DNA from: Gigantopelta aegis
Lineage: Eukaryota; Mollusca; Gastropoda; Neomphalida; Peltospiridae
DNA: 64,000 nt
Assembly (NCBI RefSeq): GCF_016097555.1
Contig: NC_054701.1
Span: 8,548,560-8,612,559 of the forward strand
Reading direction: 5' to 3'
Of this stretch, positions 32,892-42,450 are shown one piece after another. The notes under the pieces were generated by a model. It was not told the DNA's origin and did no database searches. It saw only the letters and a program-made list of their open reading frames with translations. Within the stretch, counting starts at the first letter, position 1. Every line of letters begins with the position of its first letter. A program made the position numbers and the translations under genes.

Positions 32892-33140
32892 TGATTTTCA
32901 AATTCCTTGACCTGAAAAACATCTACAATGATATATTACATACTACATTAATCTCAATAGGTGAGAAAACGGCCAAAACGCCCATTTTGGGCCGCCATTT
33001 TGAATAAATTAAGGTTCTGGGCGTCAAATGTCATCGGAATTTTAAAATTCCAATTGATTTGTAATCAGCACCCAAAATGGCCATTAAAAATGCTATGCGC
33101 ACATTCTTAACCAAAAAAAGTTCATTATTTACCCAACCCT
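32892..33140 (-). repeat. Right TIR of the large transposon
   Basis: Reverse complement of the left TIR, ending ATTTACCCAACCCT directly before the ACTAATAAT duplication. Confidence 0.85.
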
Positions 33141-33237
33141 ACTAATAATTATACAATATTGATCAATAATAATCAATATTAATAAATAATAATTATTATT
33201 AACACTAAATTGCAATAAAACGCTTCTCTATGCATTT

Positions 33238-33465
33238 TTCTCTCGATCCAGCCAGTGCATCACGACTGGTATATCAAAGACCATGGCATGTGCTATCCTG
33301 TCTGTGGGATGGTACATAAAAAATCCCTTGCTACTAATGGCAAAATGTAGCGGGTTTCCTCTGTAAGTCTAAATGTCAAAATTACCAAATGTTTGACATT
33401 CAGTAGCCGATGATTAATAATTCAATGTCCTCTAGCAGTGTCGTTAAACAAAACAATTTTTTAAC
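33238..33465 (+). repeat. SINE family A', body and tail
   Basis: Begins TCTCGATCCAGCCAGTGCAT, with ATCCCTTGCTACTAATGGCA, TTACCAAATGTTTGACATTC and end GTCCTCTAGCAGTGTCGTTA. The head is lacking. Confidence 0.8.
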
Positions 33466-33785
33466 AGCATTTTCATTTAAAAAATATTCGGAGAACATGC
33501 ACCCTCCTGAAAAGCTCTAGTTGCAGTCCTGAAAAATGATGGCACACTTACGTTTTGTCCGTTTGCACTGTTATCATTGGAAGAGGTTAAAACAACACCC
33601 ACATCACTGTGCACATTTAAACAGGCACAGTACAGACTGATAGTGTCATATTTAGCTACATCGTCAACTCTGTGCGAATACCGCGAACCAGATGGGTGTA
33701 CTGTTAACTAGTAAATACAGCTTTAGTCCTGTTCCTCCAAATCAACCACCACTGCCGACAATGTTAAACTTGATATGATAATATT
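33466..33785. other. Spacer with no recognised feature
   Basis: No gene or repeat identified. Confidence 0.4.
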
Positions 33786-34069
33786 TATAAAGTTTGTTTT
33801 GTTTAACGACACCATTAGAGCACATTTATTTATTAATCATCGGCTATTAGAATATTTGGTAATTCAGACATATATTCTTAGAGGAAACCCACTATATTTG
33901 CACCATCCCACAGACATGATAGCACATATCACGGAATTTGATATACCAGTCGTGATACATTGGCTGGACTGGGAAATAGCCCAATGGAGATATGATATAA
34001 GCCGTGTATCAGCACACACAAACATTATATGCAGGTTTGTGAGCGTATCTGTGCGTGTGCGTGCGTGCG

Positions 34070-34104
<35 letters not shown>

Positions 34105-34150
34105 TAGCTCAGTCAGTACAGCGCTAGTGGTATCCTTAAGCAAAACAAAC
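33786..34150 (-). repeat. SINE family A' with a GT microsatellite in it
   Basis: GTTTGTTTTGTTTAACGACA to GAAATAGCCCAATGG (33786-33990) is an A' copy on the minus strand lacking its A/T-rich centre. It is followed by a (GT)n tract (34035-34103) and a plus-strand SINE-like scrap with GCTAGTGGTATCCTTAAGCA, into whose end the next transposon is inserted. Confidence 0.65.
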
Positions 34151-34155
34151 TTAAC

Positions 34156-34942
34156 TTAAAGCCGCACACCCTAGTTCCATCCAGCGAAAATAAATTATAA
34201 TTTGGTTAATCTACAAACCTGTAACACACTTAGATCACGTTTTTATCAAATGGAGTGAAAAAGCAGGTTTTATATCAATAAATACCATGGGAATCCCCAT
34301 GTCCCAATTGCTTGAAATAATTTTGAAAGTTAGTATTCTGATGTCACCGGTAGAAGCACAACAATGCCCACGTCTCGACAAATTTCACAGACTTGGGGTG
34401 CGTTCGTTTCACCTCTCCTGGACATGTTCCAACTGTTCTGTCCTGGTTGTATCCCCTCTCCAGATATCGTAAGACTTAGCAAAAGTATTGGTTTTAAGGG
34501 TTTGTAACGTTTTGTATTGAGACACTTACTTGTCTGAACTTTATTGTTACTGAAAATGTTCACGAACTGTGAAGAAAAATCTCACAAATGAACAACAACA
34601 AATCGGATGTTGATTGCGCGAACCGTGCACGAGAAAACAAACCGAACCAAAATGATAACGGTCACGTGATATACCAACGTCTGTGACATTAAAAATAGAT
34701 TGGACCTCGCTTGCTTAACAGTTTTTTCTCGACAACACGTTTTGTGAAAAAATGCAAAAAATGCATTTCGTGGTTTTACAAACATCAGGATTACCAAAAA
34801 GCACTTCAGGTGAATGGAAATGTGTATTCTAAATAATAAAATGTAAGTAAAGTGCAATTTATTTGTGAAAAATGGGTTTTAATAGTGAAAAACAACGCCG
34901 TAATGGTTAACAAATAAACGTAACTAGGGTGTGTCCCTTTAA
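34156..34942 (-). mobile_element. TTAA-ended non-autonomous transposon, copy 2
   Basis: 787 bp, opposite orientation to 20361-21661. It runs from TTAAAGCCGCACACCCTAGT to ACTAGGGTGTGTCCCTTTAA. It is the more compact copy, without the (CTA)n-bearing insertion. No coding potential beyond short frames. Confidence 0.82.
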
Positions 34943-35047
34943 TATGCATAGTTTTGCACAAGAAAATGGAATGACATGGTATTTGAAAAGGTCTTCTAGC
35001 AACATTCGTTTTTATAGACAAATCACTTCCATTTCTTTCACCATAGT

Positions 35048-35112
35048 GTGACTCCCAATAGCCGATGTATTTCTCTAGCTGGGGTGTCGTTAAACATTCA
35101 TTCATTCATTCA
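35048..35112 (+). repeat. SINE 3' end with CATT tail (family F), second copy
   Basis: CCCAATAGCCGATGTATTTC, GGGGTGTCGTTAAACATTCA and (TTCA)n. Same end as at 13405-13468. Confidence 0.5.
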
Positions 35113-35465
35113 CTTCCAGTTGGCTTGTATCATGCACATAGCAGGTTTCACTATCTATTGTAAGTATACTGTATAACATATATGCATACAAAATAAAAAT
35201 GCATTAACTTATTGGGATTAGAAAATAGTATTTGCACGGATAAACTGTCCTATATTACAACGAATCAGAGCTTCAGTTTAGATTTGTATAACATGAGTTC
35301 TAAGTCTTCTTTCTTCTTGTTTTGTCTTCCTTTTTTCTCTTCGTTTTTTTTTTTTTTTTTTTAATTTTAATTTTTATCATTATTATTATTATTATTATTA
35401 TTATCATCTATGCCACGAACTACATGCTATTGATATTACTCTCGCCCCCTCCCGCAACACTTTCT
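35113..35465. other. AT-rich spacer with T tract and ATT repeat
   Basis: T homopolymer at 35345-35362 and (ATT)n at about 35378-35405. No gene. Confidence 0.5.
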
Positions 35466-35833
35466 AGATCTGCTCCTAATGTCCGACCGTATTATTGAAA
35501 TCTTTGCGGGAAGAAAATTTGATTTCCTCAGTGTCAGCAAAAGTCACCGTTTTGTAGTCTTACATGAAACATTTATGAGTAGGCCTATCTATCTAATCTT
35601 CAACCGGGCACATTTTACATCAGCTATTACAGATCGCAGAGCTTGTGCAAACACAAAGCCAGCAAAATCGCTTTATTTGTGTGGGCCTTAAACAATGGAA
35701 CTGCACGAATGCGGTCACGTGATTGATTTATGCAGGAATCGATACCGCTTCAAAACCGCCATTCCCTATCGATCCGAATGTTTGAGAAATAGACATGTTT
35801 CGTGCGACGTTTGCTTTGAACTTGAAAAAAATC

Positions 35834-35886
35834 ATGTTTCTTGTGATATTTGCCTTCTATGTTGTACTTACTGCTAGCACATCACA
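35834..35886 (+). CDS. Candidate signal-peptide exon (weak)
   Basis: ATG at 35834 opens MFLVIFAFYVVLTASTS, a compact hydrophobic stretch with small residues before a likely cleavage site. A GTAAGG donor-like site begins at 35887. Without splicing the frame stops at the next codon or so, so it only makes sense as a first exon. No following exon could be paired, and 36.2-39.8 kb is minisatellite and transposons. Protein identity is unknown. Confidence 0.25.
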
Positions 35887-36989
35887 GTAAGGTAAGTAGC
35901 TTTATTAATTCTACATCTTAACATCGTGTAGTTGCTTTGCAATCAGACAATCTAAAGATAATGCCTTGTGTCCAAGAGTAATATGCCATAGTTCCAAGCA
36001 GAATGTGAGTAGAGGCGAAATCACGGGTTTTATTTATAATGGCCGACGGGTATTTCAGAATCTTTAAAAATAAAATTAGACTGAAATTAATTAATTTTCT
36101 TATACATCCGTTGGCGAGAACACCACGCATTATTTTTGATAACACAGGGTTGTTAACACGCGTACCTTTTTCTAACAATTTGAAGACATACGACTGGCTG
36201 CTCCTAGGTGATGACCAGGGCCCAGTAACACAAAGCACAGCAGGGGTGGTAGTGTTTGTATGGTGTGTATGATTTACTTTAAGGGTCAGGTGTGGTAGTG
36301 TTTGTATCTGTATGGTGTGTATGATTGATTTCAAGGGTCAGGGGTGGTAGTGTTTGTATATATATGGTGCATATGATTTACGTTAAGGGTCAAGGGGTGG
36401 TAGTGTTTGTATCTGTATGGTGTGTATGATTTACTTCAAGGATCAGGGGGTGGTAGTGTTTATATCTGTATGGAGTGTATGATTTACTTTAAGGGTCAGG
36501 GGTGGTAGTGTTTATATCTGTATGGAGTGTATGATTTACTTTAAGGGTCAGGGGTTGTAGTGTTTGTATCTATATGGTGTGTATGATTTACTTTAAGGGT
36601 CAGAGGTTGTAGTGTTTGTATCTGTATGGTGTATATGATTTACTTTAAGGGTCAGGGGTTGTAGTGTTTATATCTATGTGGTGTGTATGATTACTTTAAG
36701 GGTCAGAGGTTGTAGTGTTTTTATCTATATGGTGAGTATGATTTACTTTAAGGGTCAGAGGTTGTAGTGTTTTTATCTATATGGTGTGTATGATTTACTT
36801 TAAGGGTCAGAGGTTGTAGTGTTTTTATCTATATGGTGTGTATGATTTACTTTAAGGGTCAGAGGTTGTAGTGTTTTTATCTATATGGTGTGGATGATTT
36901 ACTTTAAGGGTCAGGGGTTGTAGTGTTTTTATCTGTATGGTGTATATGATTTACTTTAAGGGTCAGGGGTGGTAGTGCTTGTATCTATA

Positions 36990-37811
36990 CTGACACACAA
37001 TGAAAACGCAAAACAAATATTTTTCAATATTTTGTTGTGATTAATGAAAAAAATATTTATTGGACTTAAAATAACAAGTTATGAGAGGAAGATGGTGGAT
37101 GATTACCATTCTGGAGAGCAAAGTGTAGTCTCGCAGCACGATGTCGCAGTGTCATGATGTTACCGTTGTACGGGCGTCTGCATCGGAGTCCAGCCGTTCT
37201 GAGTCGACGGATGACCGTCATCGGATGGATAGGCCTTCCATGATGTCCTATCGTGTTGCTTGCTGTTATAGTCGCAGTTCTGAACCGGTCACGGAGGTGG
37301 TGTCGTCGAATCTGCCGATCTTGGCGTGGGGTCGTAACGGGACGTTGACCAGGTCGAGGTCGATCACGGACACTCCCAATCTGTTGATGACGTTCAGCAA
37401 GTCGTCCAATAGTTGATGGATGGACTCTGAAGGTCCTAGCAACTTGGCTTTGCGAAGTCCCCCCTTGAACCATGCCCAACGCTCGCTTCGTTTGTTCTTC
37501 TCCAAGTCGTGGCATTCTTAATGTGACGAGGAATATGACACCGTTACGTGACTTTTATGTGTCCACATACTGGCATTTCACGTGCATTGCATGCAGCATG
37601 ATTGAGAATGTAGTGAACACATTTCACACCATTTTGTGTGTTTCTGCTATTGTATGTGTAACGAGAACAAAACCAGGATTAAAACCCAGACAAAAGTACC
37701 AATCAATGGCTTCCTCTCATAAATTGTTATTTTAAGTCCAATAAATATTTTTTTCATTAATCACAACAAAATATTGAAAAATATCTGTTTTGCGTTTTCA
37801 TTGTGTGTCAG
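36990..37811 (-). mobile_element. Short Tc1-like element with ~105-bp TIRs
   Basis: Starts CTGACACACAATGAAAACGC and ends in the inverted counterpart GCGTTTTCATTGTGTGTCAG, with TA on each side. Pairing continues for about 105 bp, through TTTTTCAATATTTTGTTGTG to GAGAGGAAG. At 822 bp it is half the usual Tc1 length and keeps only the N-terminal part of a transposase. Confidence 0.85.
37066..37515 (-). pseudogene. N-terminal Tc1-like transposase fragment
   Basis: 149-residue frame: MPRLGEEQTKRALGMVQGGT, helix-turn-helix QSQVARTFRVHPSTIGRLAE, then a basic linker and RLRTAGLRCRRPYNGNIMTL. The sequence ends where the first catalytic Asp should follow. No DDE residues remain. It could in theory act as a DNA-binding competitor, but this is speculation. 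Confidence 0.75.
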
Positions 37812-38076
37812 TATATATGGTATGTATGATTTACTTTAAGGGTCAGGGGTGGTAGTGTTTGTATCTATATGGTGTGTATGATTGACTTCAAGGGTCAGGG
37901 GTGGTAGTGTTTGTATCTGTATGGTGTGTATGATTTACTTCAAGGGTCAGGGGTGGTAGTGTTTGTATCTGTATGGTGTGTATGATTATCTTCAAGGGTC
38001 AGGGGTGGTAGTGTTTGTATCTATATGGTGTGTATGATTTACTTTAAGGGTCAGGGGTTGTAGTGTTTGTATCTAT

Positions 38077-39650
38077 ATAAGGGTCAGACGATATTTTCGA
38101 CATTATTTTCTGAATGTCAATTATATTAGCTAGACCATAATGTCACGCATGGTATTGTTCCATTTTGACGAAAGTGGGTCTAAGCAACCCATAAATGAAT
38201 TAACATCCACTGTCATTGACACTGTCGACTAGTTCTAATGGCGAAAACATGCTTACATTTCCACGTAAATTAGGGCGAAAGCGAAAGGTCTGCTAAGTGC
38301 CCATAACTTGCTTTTTCACAAAGCGCTTCATTTGCACGCTTTGCATGTGTAATCCATGTTCCCAGTGCTGAATTTCCGTATAATTGGCGCTTGCGTTCGT
38401 GTACGGTGCACACTCCAAATTCGACAATGGTACGACGTCAACTGACTATCGAAGATCGAGGAAGGGCTGTTGCTTGGCTTCAGGATGGCAATACGCAAAG
38501 AAATGTTGCTCTGAGACTTGGTGTCAGTCAGAGTGTCGTTGGCCGACTGTGGCAACGGTACCAAGCAACGAATTCTGTTCGAAATCGTCCACGTTCGGGA
38601 AGACCCCGAAGCACTACAAATGGAGAGGACCGCTACATCACCAACATGGCTCTACGTCAACGCACAACCACTGCACGCCGATTACGTGACAATCTGCGGA
38701 CTGCGACTGGAACTCGAGTGTCTTATCAAACCATACGCAATCGTCTGAGAGCCAATAATCTACGCTGCCGTCACCAGGCTGTTCGACCACCACTCCTACC
38801 ACGTCACAGAACGGCCAGACGTTACTGGTGCACACTTCATCTGCGGTGGCAACGTGTTCAGTGGGGTCGAGTGATGTTCACTGATGAGTCCAGGTTTAGT
38901 CTCCAGTTCAACGACGGTCGGGTTCGTGTCTACAGACGTCCCGGGGAGCGCTTCGCTGACGTTAACGTTAGACAACGTCGCCGGTTCGGTGGTGGCAGCG
39001 TCATGGTGTGGGCGGCATCTCTATCCACCACAGGAACCCCCTCTATGTGGTGGATGGCAGTCTGAATGGAATCCGCTATCTGAATGAGATTATCCGGCCG
39101 TTGGTTCTCCCAGGCCTTCAGCAGATTGGCGGCGGGGCAGTTCTGCAGGATGACAATGCCAGACCCCACCGCGCCAGGGTGGTAATGGACTTTCTCAGAC
39201 AACAAGGTATCGCCAGGATGGATTGGCCAGCATATTCGCCTGACTTGGCCCCAATAGAGTCGCCTGGGACGAATTAGGCAGGAGAGTTCGGGATAACCAT
39301 GCCCCTCCGGCCAACCTTCATGATCTGGGTCAACTTCTTATGGCAGAGTGGCAGGCCATTCCCCAAGAGTTCTTCAGACGTCTGATCAACAGCATGAGGC
39401 AACGATCTGTCGAGTGTATTCGCGCCAGGGGTGGATTCACACACTATTAAACGAATGTTCTAATGTGTAAAATCCATGTTTGACAACCATCAACTTTGAC
39501 AGCATGTCATGTGACTTTCTTGTATACAGTGACGTTTATTTGTGTTTTTTTTGTAAATATGGAACAATAAATTAAATTTTTGGTGTAGTTTACATCATCA
39601 ATCTAATACACTCTGAAACTTATTTGGTTATAAATTTTTGAGTAGTATAT
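38077..39650 (+). mobile_element. Tc1-like transposon with eroded ends
   Basis: Nearly identical to 57490-59089 across its length, but both tips are shortened. The left starts at AAGGGTCAGACGATATTTTC, lacking about 18 bases, and the right reads AAATTTTTGAGTAGTATATA, lacking the CCCTTAAATTCTTT part. It sits in the 52-bp minisatellite, whose own unit contains AAGGGTCAG. Confidence 0.88.
38427..39450 (+). pseudogene. Tc1-like transposase, two frameshifts
   Basis: Starts MVRRQLTIEDRGRAVAWLQD and tracks the intact copy at 57854-58879 with few substitutions. A missing G near 39008 (GTGTGGGCGG versus GTGTGGGGCGG) breaks the frame after GGGSVMVW. A further one-base loss near 39258 (GAGTCGCCTGGG versus GAGCACGCCTGGG) hits the catalytic Glu region. 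Motifs FTDESRF and LQDDNARPH are still readable. The copy is young but inactive. Confidence 0.88.
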
Positions 39651-39803
39651 ATGGTGTGTATGATTTTCTTTAAGGGTCAGGGGTGGTAGTGTTTGTATCT
39701 ATATGGTGTATATGATTTACTTCAAGGGTCAGAGGTTGTAGTGTTTGTATCTATATGGTGTATATTATATACTTTAAGGGTCAGGGGTTGTAGTGTCTCA
39801 TAC

Positions 39804-40352
39804 ACGCCAGCTATTTTATTCCACATGTTCTACATTTCATTTTTTTTAAATCTGTATCAGAGCGTTATTGCCAAGTTTGGTAAGTTCCATAACTATTTTT
39901 TCAATGTTGTTTCCAATATGTTTATTCAATATTAAGAAAACACTTGCCAAAATTTAATCAGTCCAGAATAAATGTTATTAAAAGTGAAAGAAAGAGAGAA
40001 GACAAATGAAAAGGCGAAAGAAAAGAAACCCACCCACACAAAACAGACAGTGGGACACCTGAGCACATTGTAGCGTTGAACCTATAATTAATTCAAAACT
40101 TGGTCTATACAGTGAGAGAACGAAAAGGAAAGGAACATTGGCAAAGTTTAAACTATGGCTGTTTGGTATGTAACACGGTTATACAGGGCATGGTGTTCTG
40201 ATGGACACTAATAAACACCACGACGTCTAACAACACTGTTTTGTGTCATTCCAACTTTACGCATACCATTCGCTCGAAGATGTCCATTGTCTGAGAGGCG
40301 TGACATCACGTTGATGACAACCATATAACACCAAAAGTATTTTCTGGGCAAT
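39804..40352. other. Spacer with no recognised feature
   Basis: AT-rich, with a short GAAAG-rich patch at 39980-40030. No gene supported. Confidence 0.45.
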
Positions 40353-40677
40353 AAAGAAAAACATGTTTTATTTAATGACGCACTCAACACATTTTTATTT
40401 ACGGTTATATGGCGTCGGACACATCGTTAAAAACCACACAGATATTGAGAGAGGAAATCCGCTGTCGCCACTTCATGGGCTACTCTTTTCGATTAGCAGC
40501 AAGGGATCTTTTATATGCACCATCCCACAGACAGGATGGTACATACCACGGCCTTTGATATACCAGCGTGGTGCACTGACTGGAACGAGAAATAGCCCAA
40601 TGGACCCACCGACGAAGATTGATCCTAGACCGACCGCGCATCAAGCGAACACTTTACCACTGGGCTACGTCCCGCAC
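40353..40677 (-). repeat. SINE family A, full length
   Basis: From the tail complement ACATGTTTTATTTAATGACG, through AGCAGCAAGGGATCTTTTAT and GAACGAGAAATAGCCCAATG, to the head complement CACTGGGCTACGTCCCGC. Confidence 0.9.
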
Positions 40678-40685
40678 TGGGCGAT

Positions 40686-41050
40686 AAGAAAGAAAGAAAG
40701 AAATGTTTTATTTAACGACGCACTCAACACATTTTATTTACGGTTATATGGCGTCAGACATATGGTTAAGGACCACACAGAGAAAACCCGCTGTCGCCAC
40801 TACATGGGCTACTCTTTCCGATTAGCAGCAAGGGATCTTTTATTTGCGCTTCCCACAGGCAGAATAGCACAAACCATGGCCTTTGTTGAACCAGTTATGG
40901 ATCACTGGTCGGTGCAAGTGGTTTACACCTACCCATTGAGCCTTGCGGAGCACTCACTCAGGATTTGGAGTCGGTATCTGGATTAAAAATCCCATGCCTC
41001 GACTGGGATCCGAACCCAGTACCTACCAGCCTGTAGACCGATGGCCTACC
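40686..41050 (-). repeat. SINE family C, head slightly truncated
   Basis: AAGAAAGAAAGAAATGTTTT (tail), AGCAGCAAGGGATCTTTTAT, AACCAGTTATGGATCACTGG, GATCCGAACCCAGTACCTAC, ending at GATGGCCTACC. Abuts the preceding family A copy tail-to-head. Confidence 0.88.
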
Positions 41051-41280
41051 ATGGGTGATAAGAAGCCATACAATTGTTTTGCAGTCAAATGATAAGAACA
41101 ATAACGTCAAACACGAGCACGTGACCAGAAATGCGCATACGGCAAGCTGTGCGCTTAAAGCGTGAATAGCACGTGCAGTTAGCACGTGCAGTTGGCAGAA
41201 CACCTCTGGAATATCGAAGCGAATGGTCACGCAATCATTTTCAGAAATTTTCATGACCAAACTGTATACATTTATGGAAA

Positions 41281-41466
41281 AATATCCGCCCGGTCCCCCC
41301 TTCCCCTAACCCTAACCCTAACCCTAACCTTAACTCCAACCCTAACCCCAACCCTAGCCCTAGCCCTAACCCCAGCCATAACCCTAACCCTAACCCTAAC
41401 CCTAACCCTAACCCTAACCCTCAACCCTAACTAAAAATAATAATGGAGGGGACCGGGCGGATATTA
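41281..41466. mobile_element. Small inverted-repeat element with a telomere-like core
   Basis: Ends AATATCCGCCCGGTCCCC and its inverted counterpart GGGGACCGGGCGGATATT (18 bp). Between them is about 125 bp of CCCTAA repeats with CCCCAA, CCCTAG and CCTTAA variants at 41304-41432. It may be a non-autonomous transposon built on, or captured by, telomere-type repeats. TTAGGG is the canonical telomere repeat of molluscs, so this is an interstitial telomeric sequence. Confidence 0.75.
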
Positions 41467-41559
41467 TACCAGAAATGGAATTAATCGTTTAACAACACCT
41501 CAGCACAATTATATGCATAGACAAAGCATAACATATATCGACCCTTGATGTTCGGCAAG

Positions 41560-41756
41560 AGGACGTAGCACGGTGATAAAGCGCTCGCCTGATGCGCGGT
41601 CTGTCTAGGATTGATCCCTGTCTGTAAAACCATTGGGCTATTTTGCGTTCCAGCCAGTGCTCGACAACTGGTGTAACAGAGGTCGAGGTCGCGGTATGTA
41701 CTATCTTGTCTGTGGGATGTTGCATATAACCGTAATTAACATGCGTTGATTACGTC
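41560..41756 (+). repeat. SINE family A with internal deletion
   Basis: Head AGAGGACGTAGCACGGTGAT, GCCAGTGCTCGACAACTGGT, GTGGGATGTTGCATATAACC, then directly the end GCGTTGATTACGTCATTAAG. The central AAAGATCCC block is missing. Confidence 0.75.
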
Positions 41757-41766
41757 ATTAAGACAA

Positions 41767-42098
41767 GGGGGCGGGACGTAGCCCAGTGGTACAGCGTTCG
41801 CTCGCTGTGCGGTCGGTCTGGGATCGATCCCTGTCGGTGGGCCCAATTGGGCTATTTCTTGTTCCAGCCAGTGCACCACGACTGGTATATCAAAAGCCGT
41901 GTTATGTGTTATCCTGTCTGTGGGATGGTGCATATAAAAGATCCCTTGCCGCTAATCGAAAACAGTAGCCCATGAAGTGGCGACAGCTGGTTTTCTCTCA
42001 TTATCTGTGTGGTCCTTAACCATATGTTTGACGCCATATAACCGTAAATAAAATGTGTTGAGTGCGTCGTTAAATATATATATATATTTTCTTTCTTT
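41767..42098 (+). repeat. SINE family A, full length, 10-bp target duplication
   Basis: Head GGGGGCGGGACGTAGCCCAG to end GAGTGCGTCGTTAAATATAT and a TTTC-rich tail. CATTAAGACA occurs at 41757-41766 and 42099-42108. The insertion lies in the end of the preceding SINE. Confidence 0.92.
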
Positions 42099-42224
42099 CA
42101 TTAAGACATTGCTTCATTCCTTGATATTCGTGTCGTGGAGCACTGGTCGAGTCGGGATCCTACGACCCATGACAGCTCTCGGTAATTGAGCTACTTCTCG
42201 CCGATAAGTCGGTGCATTCGCTGT

Positions 42225-42450
42225 TGTTTTCCAGCCAGTGCACCACGACTGGTATATCAAAAGCCGTGGTATGTGTTATCCTGTCTGTGGAATGGTGCAT
42301 ATAAAAGATCCCTGTTGCTAATCGAAAAGAGTAGCCAATGAAGTGGCGACAGCGGGTTTCCTCTCTCAATATCTGTGTGGTCCTTAACCATATAACCGTA
42401 AATAAAATGTCGAGTGCGTCAGTAAATAAAACATTTCCTTTCTTCCTTCT
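42225..42450 (+). repeat. SINE family A, 5'-truncated
   Basis: Starts TTTTCCAGCCAGTGCACCAC and ends GTGCGTCAGTAAATAAAACA plus a TTCC/TTCT tail. Confidence 0.85.

Larger units (their letters stand above)
25960..33149 (+). mobile_element. Large DNA transposon with ~250-bp TIRs, superfamily unassigned
   Basis: The element proper is 25969-33140 (7172 bp). It is flanked by a perfect 9-bp target duplication, ACTAATAAT (25960-25968 and 33141-33149); a 7-bp reading, CTAATAA, is also possible because of a TA at the ends. Ends start AGGGTTGGGTAAAT. The arms (25969-26215; 32892-33140) align along their length, sharing GCATAGCATTTT, ATGGCCATTTT, AACCTTAATTTATT, AAAATGGC and TTTCAGGTCAAGGAAT. Inside is one long transposase-like coding region on the plus strand, broken by an L1-type LINE (27522-30583) and a 0.43-kb element (30822-31259). 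Without these two insertions it is about 3.66 kb. Long TIRs and a 9-bp duplication recall Mutator-like elements, but the protein does not look like a MULE transposase. Confidence 0.85.
36228..39803 (+). repeat. 52-bp minisatellite array, interrupted by two Tc1-like elements
   Basis: The unit reads TATGGTGTGTATGATTTACT, TTAAGGGTCAGGGGTGGTAG, TGTTTGTATC with small variants. Blocks are 36228-36987 (about 14 units), 37814-38076 (about 5) and 39651-39803 (about 3). The blocks are in the same orientation and register, so one array was opened by insertions at 36990-37811 and 38077-39650. Units differ mostly at GGGGTGG/GAGGTTG and TTTGTATCTG/TTTTTATCTA. Confidence 0.92.

Noticed and set aside
25969-33140. 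Polinton or other large virus-related element
   Set aside because: No polymerase, integrase, ATPase or capsid-type protein is visible. Size without insertions is only ~3.7 kb with a single transposase-like gene.
36228-39803. A CRISPR array (regular repeats)
   Set aside because: The repeats are head-to-tail without unique spacers and the DNA is eukaryotic; it is a minisatellite.
40363-40986. 207-codon plus-strand frame
   Set aside because: It spans two adjacent minus-strand SINEs. The peptide theme (FYLTTHSTHFIY, GYSFRLAARDLL, FALPTGRIAQTM) recurs wherever these SINEs occur in this orientation, so it is repeat translation, not a gene.
41304-41432. A chromosome end
   Set aside because: The CCCTAA-type tract is only ~130 bp, contains variants, has inverted repeats at both ends and is followed by more than 20 kb of ordinary sequence.
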